Below, one piece after another: positions 1 to 9,600 of a stretch of 46,032 bases of DNA; position 1 is the first letter of the stretch, and each line of letters starts with the position of its first letter. Source of the DNA: Ignavibacteria bacterium. Its GTDB lineage: Bacteria > Bacteroidota > Ignavibacteria > Ignavibacteriales > Ignavibacteriaceae. The notes beneath the pieces are model-generated. The model saw only the letters and a program-made list of their open reading frames with translations. It was not told where the DNA came from and made no database searches. Position numbers and translations under genes: made by a program. The DNA lies in contig JAUYAB010000098.1 in NCBI GenBank assembly GCA_030693705.1, forward strand, positions 1-46,032, written 5' to 3'.

Positions 1-2927
1 TCCTTCTGGCTATCGAAGATATTACCGAACGTAAGGAAATAGAAGCCGGTCTGGAAAAAACCCGTAAAGAACTTGCTGTGATTAAAATATCAGCCGATGA
101 AGCAAGTGAATTCTCTGAAAACGTCATCAATACAGTGCGGGAACCATTACTTTCCTTAGATCAAGATCTCAGGGTGGTTGCGGTCAGCCGTTCGTTCTAT
201 GAATTTTTTAAGGTAAAGCCTGAAGAAACTGTTGGACAACTTATCTATGATCTGGGAAATCACCAATGGAATATTCCTAAACTGCGGGAACTGCTGGAGA
301 CCATCCTTCCCCAGAAGGCATCTTTTGATAATTATGAAGTTGAACACGATTTTGCTACAATCGGAAAGCGCATCATGCTTTTGAATGCCCGGCAAATTCA
401 AAGAACATCCAAAACAAAAGAGCGGATCATCCTTCTGGCTATCGAAGATATTACCGAACGTAAGGAAATAGAAGCCGGTCTGGAAAAAACCCGTAAAGAA
501 CTTGCTGTTATTAAAATATCGGCAGATGAAGTAAGTGAATTTGCCGAGAACTTAATCAACACGGTGCGGGAACCTTTAATTGCGTTGGATCAAGAGTTAA
601 GAGTCGTTAAAGCCAGCCGTTCATTCTATGAATTCTTCAAAGTTAGTTCCGAAGAAACGATTGGAACGCTTATTTATGAACTGGGAAATAACCAGTGGAA
701 TATTCCTAAACTGAGAGAACTGCTGGAAACTATCCTTCCCGAAAAAGCTGCATTCGACAACTATGAAGTTGAACACGACTTTTCTACAATTGGTAAACGC
801 ATTATGCTTTTAAATGCCCGGCAAATTCAAAGAGGATCGGGAAAAGAACAGATAATCCTTCTTGCCATTGAGGACATTACCGAACGTAAGGAAATAGAAG
901 CCGGTCTGGAAAAAACCCGTAAAGAACTTGTGGTGATTAAAAAATCCGCAGATGAAGCAAGTGAATTCGCCGAAAACATTATCAACACAGTACGTGAACC
1001 TTTGCTTTTATTAGACAAAGAGTTAAGGGTTGTTAAAGCCAGCAGTTCATTCTATGATTTTTTCAAGGTAAGTTCCGATGAAACAATTGGAACGCTTATC
1101 TATGATTTGGGAAACCGCCAATGGAATATTCCTAAACTGAGAGAATTATTAGAGACTATCCTTCCCGGCAAAACAACCTTCGATAATTATGAAGTTGAGC
1201 ACGATTTTTCTACGATCGGTAAACGCATCATGCTTTTGAATGCACGGCAAATTGAAAGAGCCCTTGGAAAAGAAAAGATAATTCTTCTTGCCATTGAGGA
1301 TATTACCGAACGCAAAGAGATTGAAGCCGGTCTGGAAAAAACCCGAAAAGAACTTGCGGTAATCAAAAAAACAGCAGATGAAGCCAGCGAATTCGCCGAG
1401 AGTATCATCAACACGGTGCGTGAACCTTTAATTGCTCTGGATCAGGATTTAAGGATAGTTAAACCCAACCGTTCTTTCTATGAGTTCTTTAAAGTAAGTC
1501 CGGAAGAAACAGTTGGAAAGCTTATTTATGATCTGGGAAATCACCAATGGAATATCCCTAAACTGAGAGAACTGTTGGAAACAATTCTTCCCCAAAAGAC
1601 AACCTTTGATAATTATGAGGTTGAACACGACTTTTCAACGATCGGTAAACGCATCATGCTTTTGAATGCCCGGCAAATTCAAAGAGGATTTGGAGGAAAA
1701 GAAAGAATAATTCTTCTTGCCATCGAGGACATTACCGAACGGAAAAAAATTGAGAATGAACTTTCAAAAGCAAAAGCGGAAGCTGAACGGGCAAACGTTG
1801 CCAAAAGTGAATTCCTTTCCCGGATGAGTCATGAGCTGAGAACACCGATGAACTCCATCCTCGGTTTTGCACAATTGATGGATATGGGAGAGTTGAATCC
1901 TGTTCACAAAAAAGGGGTGAATCAAATTTTGAAAAGCGGAAAACACCTTCTGGATTTAATAAACGAAGTGCTTGATATGGCAAGGATTGAAGCCGGACGG
2001 CTGACGGTTTCGCCGGAGCCGGTTGAGATTTCCGGCGTTATTTTGGAAACGATTGACATTGTAAATCATCTTGCCGAAGAGAATCATATCACTATCGAAT
2101 CAGATGCTTCAACGAATAAAAGACTCTTTGTTAAAGCAGATCACCAGCGTTTGAAACAAGCTCTTCTGAATTTAATTAACAACGCGGTTAAGTATAATCG
2201 GCGCGGCGGTTCGGTAAAGGTTGAAAGTGAAGCAGACAAGAGTGAAAAAGTAATTCGAATTAGAGTGATTGATACCGGGAAAGGTATCGCACAAGAATAC
2301 ATTGAAAAACTTTTTAACCCGTTCGAACGCATTGGCGCTGAAAGAACTGAAACGGAAGGCACCGGTCTCGGTTTAGCTATTTCTAAAAAATTGATTGAAG
2401 CAATGGGCGGCAAAATCGGCGTTGAAAGTGAAGTCGGGAAAGGCAGCACTTTTTGGATCGAACTGCCGCAGACAGAAAGTCAAAAAGAACGCTACGAACG
2501 AACAAGCGAATTATCAAAGCCGGGAGCTGAAAGAAAACAGAATATCGGAACGATTTTGTATATCGAAGATAATCTTTCCAACATACAATTAGTTGAACAG
2601 ATTTTAGAAATGCATCGTCCGTCGATTAATTTGATAACGAATATCTATGGTAAAAATGCCGTTCAATTTGCAATTGATTACAAACCGGATTTAATTCTGC
2701 TCGATCTCAATCTGCCCGACATTCATGGAAGTATAGTATTAAAACTTTTACAAGCAGAGCCAAGAACAGCGGAAATTCCGGTTATTATTCTTAGCGCGGA
2801 TGCAGTGACAAGACAGATTGAGCAATTAATGGAAGCCGGAGCAAAAGATTATCTCATAAAACCGATTGATGTTGTTCAATTTTTAAAATTAGTCGATGAG
2901 TGGATCAGTAAGAGCAGAAAGCAGTAA
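1..2927 (+). CDS. Hybrid histidine kinase with tandem PAS array (5' truncated)
   Basis: A sensor kinase fused to a receiver domain, probably cytoplasmic since no membrane segment is visible. The reading frame is open from nucleotide 3, so the gene begins outside the window; the GTG at 78 is internal. Counting from nucleotide 3 (974 visible residues), four PAS modules start near residues 27, 170, 312 and 454, each about 142 residues and joined by the same ITERKEIEAGLEKTRKEL linker. Then follow a HisKA dimerisation domain with the phospho-acceptor His at about 610 (MSHELRTP), a HATPase domain with N box (NLINNAVKYN), DTGKGI and GTGLGL boxes, and a C-terminal REC with phospho-acceptor Asp at about 901 (LLDLNLPD). 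All catalytic residues look intact. The PAS type matches the last PAS of the CheB-CheR protein at 24384, so the missing N-terminus may carry more PAS copies or CheB/CheR domains (inference). Confidence 0.95.
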   Translation, partial: LLAIEDITERKEIEAGLEKTRKELAVIKISADEASEFSENVINTVREPLLSLDQDLRVVAVSRSFYEFFKVKPEETVGQLIYDLGNHQWNIPKLRELLETILPQKASFDNYEVEHDFATIGKRIMLLNARQIQRTSKTKERIILLAIEDITERKEIEAGLEKTRKELAVIKISADEVSEFAENLINTVREPLIALDQELRVVKASRSFYEFFKVSSEETIGTLIYELGNNQWNIPKLRELLETILPEKAAFDNYEVEHDFSTIGKRIMLLNARQIQRGSGKEQIILLAIEDITERKEIEAGLEKTRKELVVIKKSADEASEFAENIINTVREPLLLLDKELRVVKASSSFYDFFKVSSDETIGTLIYDLGNRQWNIPKLRELLETILPGKTTFDNYEVEHDFSTIGKRIMLLNARQIERALGKEKIILLAIEDITERKEIEAGLEKTRKELAVIKKTADEASEFAESIINTVREPLIALDQDLRIVKPNRSFYEFFKVSPEETVGKLIYDLGNHQWNIPKLRELLETILPQKTTFDNYEVEHDFSTIGKRIMLLNARQIQRGFGGKERIILLAIEDITERKKIENELSKAKAEAERANVAKSEFLSRMSHELRTPMNSILGFAQLMDMGELNPVHKKGVNQILKSGKHLLDLINEVLDMARIEAGRLTVSPEPVEISGVILETIDIVNHLAEENHITIESDASTNKRLFVKADHQRLKQALLNLINNAVKYNRRGGSVKVESEADKSEKVIRIRVIDTGKGIAQEYIEKLFNPFERIGAERTETEGTGLGLAISKKLIEAMGGKIGVESEVGKGSTFWIELPQTESQKERYERTSELSKPGAERKQNIGTILYIEDNLSNIQLVEQILEMHRPSINLITNIYGKNAVQFAIDYKPDLILLDLNLPDIHGSIVLKLLQAEPRTAEIPVIILSADAVTRQIEQLMEAGAKDYLIKPIDVVQFLKLVDEWISKSRKQ
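81..1787 (+). repeat. Four tandem ~427-bp repeats encoding PAS modules
   Basis: Units start at 81, 510, 936 and 1362, with periods of 429, 426 and 426 bp. Identity is visible at DNA level: for example the run ending each unit (ATTACCGAACGTAAGGAAAT, at 27, 447 and 876, with small variants later) recurs nearly unchanged. The first unit is preceded by the end of another copy at nucleotides 1-80, so the array has at least five units. All length differences are multiples of three, so the frame is kept. The copies look recently duplicated or homogenised by recombination. Confidence 0.95.
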
Positions 2928-3005
2928 ACAGTCGGCAGAAAGCAGAAACGCGGTAATGGTTTCTTCTTTTGTAAGAAAAACAATTTAATTTTAAGGAAAA
3001 TAGTC

Positions 3006-4259
3006 ATGATGAATTCAACACTAAAAAATGCAAACATACTCATTGTAGATGATCAACAAGCGAATATAGATGTGCTTACAAGTCTGCTTGAATTGAAAGA
3101 ATATACTAATCTCACAACAACGATAGATTCCCGGTTGGTAGTAACGATGTTAAAAGACTTTAATCCGGATTTGATCTTACTCGACCTGATGATGCCTCAC
3201 CTGGATGGTTTTCAGATTCTAGAACAATTGAAAGATATCGTTCCCGCCGGCAATTATCTGCCGATCCTTGTGCTTACTGCCGATGTTACCCCGGATGCAA
3301 AACAAATTGCTCTTGCAGGCGGGGCAAGTGATTTTCTTTCAAAACCGTTTGATCTAATAGAAGTTGATCTTCGCATAAAAAATCTCCTAAAAACACGATA
3401 TCTTCACCAACAATTGGAAAATCAAAATCAGATTTTGGAAGAAAAGGTGAAGGAAAGGACTAAAGAACTTGAGGAGAAAAATAAAGAATTGATCGAAGCA
3501 AAAGTAAAAGTCGATCAATCAGATAAACTGAAATCCGAATTCCTCCACCAGATTTCGCTCGAAATGAGAACTCCAACGAACGCCGTTCTAAGTTTTACAA
3601 ATTTATTAAGAGAAGAGATGATGGAAAAAATCTCACCGGATCTTCTGGAATATTTTGACGGCATAGACTCGGCAGGTCAAAGTTTAATAAGAACGGTCGA
3701 TCTCGTTCTGAATGTCTCCGGGATGCAAGAAAGTTTAAATAAACCGGTCTTTTGTGAATTTGATGTAGTGAAAGAAATTATTAATAAAATTATAATTGAG
3801 AATAGAAAAACAATTGAGGACAAAGGACTATTATTTAAATTCACTTCTGCTGTCCAGAAAGTCGTCGTAACCGGTGATAAAGACACCATCAACCAAATAT
3901 TTGTAAATCTACTGGGCAATTCTATTAAGTACACCAAGGCAGGAGATATTTCAATAATCATTTCGAAAACAGAATTAGGATTTAATATCAGCATTGAAGA
4001 TACGGGTATCGGCATTTCGGAAGAATTCATAGAAATGATGTATCACCCTGCAATGGAGGATGAAAGTGAGAGCCCGATGAGATATGAGGGAAAGAACTTA
4101 GGATTTGCACTTGTTAAAAAATACTGCGACTTGAACAAAATAGGGCTTGCGCTCATAAAAAAGCATTGTGATATAAATGGAATAGTCATCAAGATCGAAT
4201 CAAATAAAGGTGTGGGAACAAAGTTTACTTTGGTTTTTACCGAATCAAAAGTGGAATAA
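3006..4259 (+). CDS. REC-histidine kinase with degenerate catalytic motifs (probable pseudokinase)
   Basis: 417 residues: an N-terminal receiver (Asp60 in LLDLMMPH), a coiled coil near 130-175, then HisKA- and HATPase-like regions. The position of the phospho-accepting His (residue 185) is Leu: the motif reads QISLEMRTP, where the neighbouring paralog has QMSHEIRTP, and codon CTC replaces CAC. The GxGLG ATP-lid motif is also lost (YEGKNLGFAL), and the following helix is duplicated in tandem (ALVKKYCDLNKIG then ALIKKHCDINGI). The N box (NLLGNSIKYT) and DTGIGIS box remain. Autophosphorylation is therefore unlikely, although REC could still be phosphorylated by a partner. The frame is intact, which argues for a retained non-catalytic role. 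ATG at 3006 follows AAGGAAAA (2993-3000). It ends 4 nt before its active-looking sister at 4264. Confidence 0.9.
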   Translation: MMNSTLKNANILIVDDQQANIDVLTSLLELKEYTNLTTTIDSRLVVTMLKDFNPDLILLDLMMPHLDGFQILEQLKDIVPAGNYLPILVLTADVTPDAKQIALAGGASDFLSKPFDLIEVDLRIKNLLKTRYLHQQLENQNQILEEKVKERTKELEEKNKELIEAKVKVDQSDKLKSEFLHQISLEMRTPTNAVLSFTNLLREEMMEKISPDLLEYFDGIDSAGQSLIRTVDLVLNVSGMQESLNKPVFCEFDVVKEIINKIIIENRKTIEDKGLLFKFTSAVQKVVVTGDKDTINQIFVNLLGNSIKYTKAGDISIIISKTELGFNISIEDTGIGISEEFIEMMYHPAMEDESESPMRYEGKNLGFALVKKYCDLNKIGLALIKKHCDINGIVIKIESNKGVGTKFTLVFTESKVE

Positions 4260-4263
4260 CCTC

Positions 4264-5559
4264 ATGATCGATTCAACGCTTAAAAACGCAAACATTTTAA
4301 TTGTAGATGATCAACAGGCGAATATAGACGTACTTACCGGGCTGCTGGATGCAAAAGGTTTTACAAATTATACTACAACTGAAGATCCAAGGGTAGCAAC
4401 TACTCTGTTCGAAAAATTCAAACCGGATTTACTCTTGCTTGATCTGATGATGCCCCACGTAACCGGTTTTCAGGTGATGGAACAGTTAAAATTGATGATC
4501 CCGGCAAACACCTACTTCCCTATTTTGATTTTAACCGCCGATATAACACCGGAATCAAAGCAAAAAGCGCTCGCCGAAGGAGCGACAGATTTTCTTACAA
4601 AACCGTTTGACTTGATTGAGGTTGATCTTCGCATAAAAAACCTTCTTCACGCCCGGTATCTTCACCAACAAATAGAAAATCAGAATCAAATTTTAGAAGA
4701 AAAGGTGAAAGTAAGAACCGAAGAACTTCAAAAAACAAATGAAGAATTAATTATTGCAAAAGAAAAAGCTGAAGAATCTGATAAATTGAAATCCGATTTC
4801 CTCCACCAGATGTCGCACGAGATTAGAACTCCACTTAATGCGATAGTTGGAAATGCTGATTACATTAATATTTCAATTGGTGCATTATTGGACGCTGATA
4901 CCCGCGAATGCTTTGAGAGCATCGATCAAGCTTCAAAAAGAATTATTAGAACTGTGGATTTAATACTTAACGCGGCGGATTTGCAAACCGGTGGATATAA
5001 ACCTAATCTTGCAGAAGTAGACCTCAACTCCGGGATACTTTATAAGTTGTATCTTGAATATCAACTTCCAGCCAAACAAAAAGGATTAAAGTTCAGCTAT
5101 ACTTGTAAAGAAAAAGAAACGATGATAACCATTGATGAATACAGCGTTACGCAAATCTTTGCCAACTTGATTGATAACGCCGTCAAGTTCACAAAAGACG
5201 GAAAAATAGAAATGCTTTTAGGGAAGAATAAAATGGGAAATATAATGGTCGAAATAAAAGATACCGGAGTAGGAATAAGTAAAGAATTTCTTCCAAGTAT
5301 GTTTAATCCATTTACCCAGGAGGAACAAGGATTTACAAGAAGTTATGAAGGGAATGGTCTTGGACTCACCCTCGTTAAAAAATATTGTGAACTTAACAAT
5401 ATAACCCTGGAAATTGAAAGCGAGAAAAATGTCGGATCACTATTTAGAATTATTTTTGAGAAAAAGGTTATGAGAACACAAAAAATAAACCAACTCTTCC
5501 GTTCAGAAGATAATGTTACGGTAAACAATTTAATAGAGAATAACTTTATTAATGAATAG
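4264..5559 (+). CDS. REC-histidine kinase
   Basis: 431 residues, paralog of the upstream gene and aligned with it almost residue for residue: REC Asp60 (LLDLMMPH), coiled coil, HisKA with His185 (QMSHEIRTP), HATPase with NLIDNAVKFT, DTGVGIS and GNGLGL boxes. All catalytic motifs are present. The arrangement (receiver before kinase) suggests a kinase controlled by an upstream phospho-relay rather than by a sensor domain of its own. I chose ATG 4264 because the protein then starts like its sister (STLKNANILIVDDQ follows within a few residues); a GTG at 4210 would overlap the previous gene by 50 nt. The last 35 residues lack similarity to the family and may be a frayed end, since a decayed REC tail lies about 210 bp downstream. 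Confidence 0.93.
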   Translation: MIDSTLKNANILIVDDQQANIDVLTGLLDAKGFTNYTTTEDPRVATTLFEKFKPDLLLLDLMMPHVTGFQVMEQLKLMIPANTYFPILILTADITPESKQKALAEGATDFLTKPFDLIEVDLRIKNLLHARYLHQQIENQNQILEEKVKVRTEELQKTNEELIIAKEKAEESDKLKSDFLHQMSHEIRTPLNAIVGNADYINISIGALLDADTRECFESIDQASKRIIRTVDLILNAADLQTGGYKPNLAEVDLNSGILYKLYLEYQLPAKQKGLKFSYTCKEKETMITIDEYSVTQIFANLIDNAVKFTKDGKIEMLLGKNKMGNIMVEIKDTGVGISKEFLPSMFNPFTQEEQGFTRSYEGNGLGLTLVKKYCELNNITLEIESEKNVGSLFRIIFEKKVMRTQKINQLFRSEDNVTVNNLIENNFINE

Positions 5560-5642
5560 TTCAGACAACCTACCTGAGACCATCTAACCGGAACTACTCC
5601 CCTACTTTTACAAAGAGTTTTACAACCGTTAGGAAGAAAGAA

Positions 5643-5699
5643 CTAATCCCTTTTTCATCCTTTGGACTGATTGATTTTCATACTGAATAATGATAGATT
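5643..5699 (+). promoter_or_regulatory. Shared 30-bp element with -35/-10, copy 1
   Basis: The 30-bp element is at 5643-5672, with core TTTTTCATCC at 5651-5660. The -35-like TTGATT is at 5671-5676 and the -10-like TAGATT at 5694-5699, spacer 17. It lies 194 bp before the hybrid kinase at 5867; the implied leader (about 160 nt) contains the REC remnant. See the regulon finding. Confidence 0.75.
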
Positions 5700-5769
5700 T
5701 TTGTTGGAATGAGTGAAAAACTATTCAGTAATCTATCGGTGGGTAGTTTCATAACTCTTGCAGATATGA

Positions 5770-5841
5770 TTCTTCTTAGAAGATTATACTGATAAACCGA
5801 TTAAACCGGAGAAGATAATTTCTCTACTAAATCATTTTTAA
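5770..5841 (+). pseudogene. Remnant of a receiver (REC) domain C-terminus
   Basis: The frame beginning at 5770 translates as FFLEDYTDKPIKPEKIISLL and then NHF, ending at TAA 5839-5841. The DY-x-x-KPI pattern followed by a short amphipathic helix is the standard end of a REC domain (conserved Lys and cis-Pro). An in-frame TGA at 5767 precedes it and no start is present, so it is a leftover of a deleted receiver gene or of the lost tail of the upstream kinase. It lies between promoter copy 1 and the next start. Confidence 0.7.
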
Positions 5842-5866
5842 GGTGAAAAAATATTTCGAGGGAGCT

Positions 5867-8800
5867 ATGAACAATATTCTAATCGTTGATGATAAATCAG
5901 AAAATTTATATCTGCTTGAGTTGATGCTCAAAGGGGGTGGATTCACTACTGTCTCAGCTAGAAACGGTGCGGAGGCTTTGGTATCAGCCCGACAAGCGCT
6001 TCCCGATCTAATCATTTCGGATATTCTCATGCCCATTATGGATGGGTTCACTCTCTGTCGTGAATTAAAAAAAGATAGAAAACTCAAAAACATCCCTTTC
6101 ATTTTCTACACCGCAACTTACACAGATCCCAAAGATGAAGAGTTTGCTCTTAGTCTTGGAGCAGACAGATTTTTACTGAAGCCCCTGGATATCCCGGAGT
6201 TTATTTCAACTATAAAAGAAGTTTTAAAAGAGACAAAGAAAAAAAATATCCGGATCATAGAAACGCCCTCAAGCCCGGAGGTGGTAATTTTAAAAGAATA
6301 CAACGAAGCTCTTGTGCGAAAACTTGAAGATAAAATGGTACAAATAGAACATGCTGAAAAGGAAGTTAGGAAATACAACATAGCTCTGCTAAGAGAAATT
6401 GAAGAACGCAAACAATATGCGGAAGCCTTGCGAGAGAGTGAAATAAAATACCGGGCATTTTTTGAAAACAGTATGGACTCAATACTGTTAACAAGTCCTG
6501 ATGGAAGAATATTTTCAGCGAATCCGGCGGCATGCTCGATGTTCGGTTATTCGGAAGAGGAACTTATAAAATTTGGCAGATCAGCCGTTGTTGATACTTC
6601 TGATCCTCGATTATCGCTTATGTTAGAGGAGCGAACGTTAACGGGAAAAGCTCATGGTGAATTAACATTTATCCGTAAAGATGGAACACACTTTCCGGCA
6701 GAGATATCATCTTCTCTTTTCAATGATCACGAAGGTTTGGAGAACACCAGTATGATCATTCGCGATATCACTGAACAAAAAAAAGCCGAACAGAAAATTC
6801 GAGAAAGCGAAAAGCGCTTCAAAGCCATTTTTGATCAGGCGCCAATTGCAATAGCACTGCTTGATATGCAAGGTCATCCGATCATTTCAAATTCACCTTT
6901 ATCCAAACTGGTTGGTTACAGCAATGATGAATTGTCGAAAATGAAGTTTACTGATTTTACCCATACAGACGATATTGATAAAGATATGAATCAATTTTCC
7001 GATTTGATCGATGGGAAAATATCTAGGTACAGCATGGAAAAAAGATATATTCACAAAAACGGAAATATTGTCTGGGTTAATCTTTTTGTTACCATGTTAC
7101 GTGATGAGAATGGTAAGCCCCGGGAAATTATTGGGATGGCAGAAGATATCACTGAGCGCAAACGGACGGAAGAAAAAGTACGAGAAGCTCAGATTCTTCT
7201 ACAAGCCAGTATCGAGAGTCCGAAAGACATCATCATTCTTTCAATAGATAAGAATTATAAATATCTTTATTACAATTCCATCCATGAAAATTTTGTGAGA
7301 AATGCTTATGGAAAAGATGTGAAGTTAGGAATGAATTTGCTTGAATGCATTACGAATGATGATGACAGAAGTAAAGCAAAGATCAATTATGACAAAGCAT
7401 TGAATGGATTTAGCCATACTACCGTTGCGGAATACGGAGACTTGGAACGATACTATTATGAAACACGATACAATCCAATCTATAACGATAAGAAGGAGAT
7501 CATAGGAGCAACGGCTTTTTCAGCCAACATCACAGAGCGCAAACGTGCGGAAGAAACCTTGCGAGAAAGCGAAGCTAAACTGGATGAAGCTATGAAAATT
7601 GCCAAGCTCGGTACCTGGGAGTACGACGTTGATAGTGAGCAATTTTTATTCAATGATCAATTTTATTCTCTCCTACACACAACTGCGGAGAGGGAAGGTG
7701 GCTACACCATGTCACCAATACAATACGCCCAAAAATTTGTGCACCCGGATGACCTTGCTTTAGTTGGTGTGGAAACTCAGAAAGCGTTGGAGACGACTGA
7801 TCCTAATTATTATTCCCAACTGGATCATCGTATAATCTGCGCAGATGGTGAGATAGGCTACATCAATGTCAATATTAAAATTGCGAAAGATATCCAAGGC
7901 CGCACCGTGAAGACATATGGTGTTAACCAAGTTATCACCGAGCGCAAACGGGCGGAAGAAGCGTTGACCTATGAACGAAATTTGTTAAAGGCTCTGATGG
8001 ATAACACTACTGATCATATCTACATCAAAGATTCCGAAAACCGTTTTATCCGAATTAGTAAGGCTCACGCCAATATTTTTGGTCTTAGCGATCCCGCAGA
8101 AGCTATAGGTAAGACAGACTTTGACTACTTTACTGAAGAACACGCCCGTCTAGCATATGATGCTGAATTGGAAATCATGAAAACAGGTAAGCCGGTTGTG
8201 GATTTGGAAGAAAAAGAAACGTGGCCAGATGGCAGAGTGACTTGGGTTTCAACTACTAAGGTACCTCTCAGAGATATTAGCGGAAAGATCTTCGGTACTT
8301 TTGGAGTCTCTCGGGATATCACCGAACGAAACCATATATTAGAAGAATTAATGATCGCAAAAGAAAAAGCCGAACAATCGAATAAAATGAAAGACGCTTT
8401 TATCGCAAATATTTCGCATGAAATCAGAACTCCACTCAATGGAATTTTGGGAATGACAAGTATCATCCAGGAAATTTATTCTCCCAACATGACTACTGAA
8501 GAAGAGGGATATTTCGCCGCGATAAAAAAATCCAGTGATAGAATCATCAGAACAATTGATTTAATCTTGAATTATTCCCAGTTGAAAACAGGAACTTTTA
8601 TTATTAATCCTAAACAGGTAGAACTCTCATCTTTGTGCGAAGAAGTGACCAGCCATTTTATTACCGCTGCTAAATCAAAAGCGCTTTCACTCTCATTCCA
8701 AAACGATCTCGGTAAAACATTTATTCTTGCAGATGGGTATTCCATCAGACAGGTAATATTCAATTTATTAGAAAATGCGATCATATACACTCAAAACGGA

Positions 8801-9499
8801 TTCGTTAAAATGCGGCTTTATAAAAGTGAGCAAGATGAAATTTTACTCGATGTAATTGATAGTGGAATTGGGATTGGCGGCGAATATTTAGACCATATTT
8901 TTGAATCATTTAGACAAGAGAAAATGGGTTACAGCAGACCATATGAAGGTCTTGGACTCGGTCTTGCCGTAGTGAAACAGATTTTATCTTTACACAATGC
9001 CGGCATCAGTGTAAAAAGCAAAAAAGGAGAAGGAACAACTTTCACCATAAATTTCAGGGAACATATAAAAAATGTAGAAGAGAAAATATCCCTTCCGAAT
9101 AATTCCGATAAAGTTGAAACTACAGTGGAAAAAAGTGATCGCTTAGTGCTTCTTGTAGAAGATGATGACTTGAACCAGGATATTATAAGAAAATATATTA
9201 TTCGAAAGTATGAATGTATAGTAACAGCATCTTACGAGGGAGTGATGGAATTATTAAAGAAGCATAAAGTTGATTTGATCGTAATGGATATCTCCCTTAG
9301 AGAGTCATTGAACGGATTAGAAATAACGAAAAAACTGAAAGCTTCGAAAAAATATAACCATATACCGGTTATAGCAGCAACGGCTCATGCGTTTGAACAG
9401 GACCGTAAGGCAGCAATGGAAGCCGGTTGTGATGATTATTTAGCTAAACCGTTTACGAAGGATCAATTGTTTTATAAAATCGACAAATTTTTACAATAA
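5867..9499 (+). CDS. REC-PAS(x5)-histidine kinase-REC hybrid sensor
   Basis: 1210 residues, no membrane segment. Order: REC (Asp52, IISDILMP); coiled coil; five different PAS domains of about 125 residues each, separated by ITERKRAEE-type linkers; HisKA with His851 (ISHEIRTP); HATPase with NLLENAIIYT, DSGIGI and GLGLGL; and a C-terminal REC (Asp1141, VMDISLRE). All phosphotransfer residues are present, so the protein can receive and pass on phosphate at both ends. Unlike the tandem array of the first gene, these five PAS domains are diverged and probably sense different signals. ATG 5867 is preferred over GTG 5843: it has CGAGGGAG 3 nt upstream and begins directly with the REC strand (NNILIVDD). 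Shared promoter copy 1 lies upstream. Confidence 0.95.
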   Translation: MNNILIVDDKSENLYLLELMLKGGGFTTVSARNGAEALVSARQALPDLIISDILMPIMDGFTLCRELKKDRKLKNIPFIFYTATYTDPKDEEFALSLGADRFLLKPLDIPEFISTIKEVLKETKKKNIRIIETPSSPEVVILKEYNEALVRKLEDKMVQIEHAEKEVRKYNIALLREIEERKQYAEALRESEIKYRAFFENSMDSILLTSPDGRIFSANPAACSMFGYSEEELIKFGRSAVVDTSDPRLSLMLEERTLTGKAHGELTFIRKDGTHFPAEISSSLFNDHEGLENTSMIIRDITEQKKAEQKIRESEKRFKAIFDQAPIAIALLDMQGHPIISNSPLSKLVGYSNDELSKMKFTDFTHTDDIDKDMNQFSDLIDGKISRYSMEKRYIHKNGNIVWVNLFVTMLRDENGKPREIIGMAEDITERKRTEEKVREAQILLQASIESPKDIIILSIDKNYKYLYYNSIHENFVRNAYGKDVKLGMNLLECITNDDDRSKAKINYDKALNGFSHTTVAEYGDLERYYYETRYNPIYNDKKEIIGATAFSANITERKRAEETLRESEAKLDEAMKIAKLGTWEYDVDSEQFLFNDQFYSLLHTTAEREGGYTMSPIQYAQKFVHPDDLALVGVETQKALETTDPNYYSQLDHRIICADGEIGYINVNIKIAKDIQGRTVKTYGVNQVITERKRAEEALTYERNLLKALMDNTTDHIYIKDSENRFIRISKAHANIFGLSDPAEAIGKTDFDYFTEEHARLAYDAELEIMKTGKPVVDLEEKETWPDGRVTWVSTTKVPLRDISGKIFGTFGVSRDITERNHILEELMIAKEKAEQSNKMKDAFIANISHEIRTPLNGILGMTSIIQEIYSPNMTTEEEGYFAAIKKSSDRIIRTIDLILNYSQLKTGTFIINPKQVELSSLCEEVTSHFITAAKSKALSLSFQNDLGKTFILADGYSIRQVIFNLLENAIIYTQNGFVKMRLYKSEQDEILLDVIDSGIGIGGEYLDHIFESFRQEKMGYSRPYEGLGLGLAVVKQILSLHNAGISVKSKKGEGTTFTINFREHIKNVEEKISLPNNSDKVETTVEKSDRLVLLVEDDDLNQDIIRKYIIRKYECIVTASYEGVMELLKKHKVDLIVMDISLRESLNGLEITKKLKASKKYNHIPVIAATAHAFEQDRKAAMEAGCDDYLAKPFTKDQLFYKIDKFLQ

Positions 9500-9523
9500 G
9501 AATTGGCATTTAAGAAAGCTACA

Positions 9524-9588
9524 TTTTTTCCAAGACGCTGCTTGGGGAAAAAGCTACCTGCCTGCCTCATTGCCGGCAGAGAGGCAGG
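9524..9588 (+). terminator. Two hairpins after the hybrid kinase gene
   Basis: A first stem-loop at 9524-9552 pairs TTTTTCCAAG with CTTGGGGAAAAA through some G-T pairs. A second pairs CCTGCCTC (9561-9568) with GAGGCAGG (9581-9588) and is followed by AAAAAGG. Their position right after the stop suggests transcript ending or 3' protection, but no T-run follows. Confidence 0.4.
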
Positions 9589-9600
9589 TAAAAAGGAAAA

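Noticed and set aside
78-80. GTG at 78 as start of the first kinase gene.
   Set aside because: The frame is open to the left edge and encodes the end of another PAS unit with the usual linker, so the codon is internal Val.
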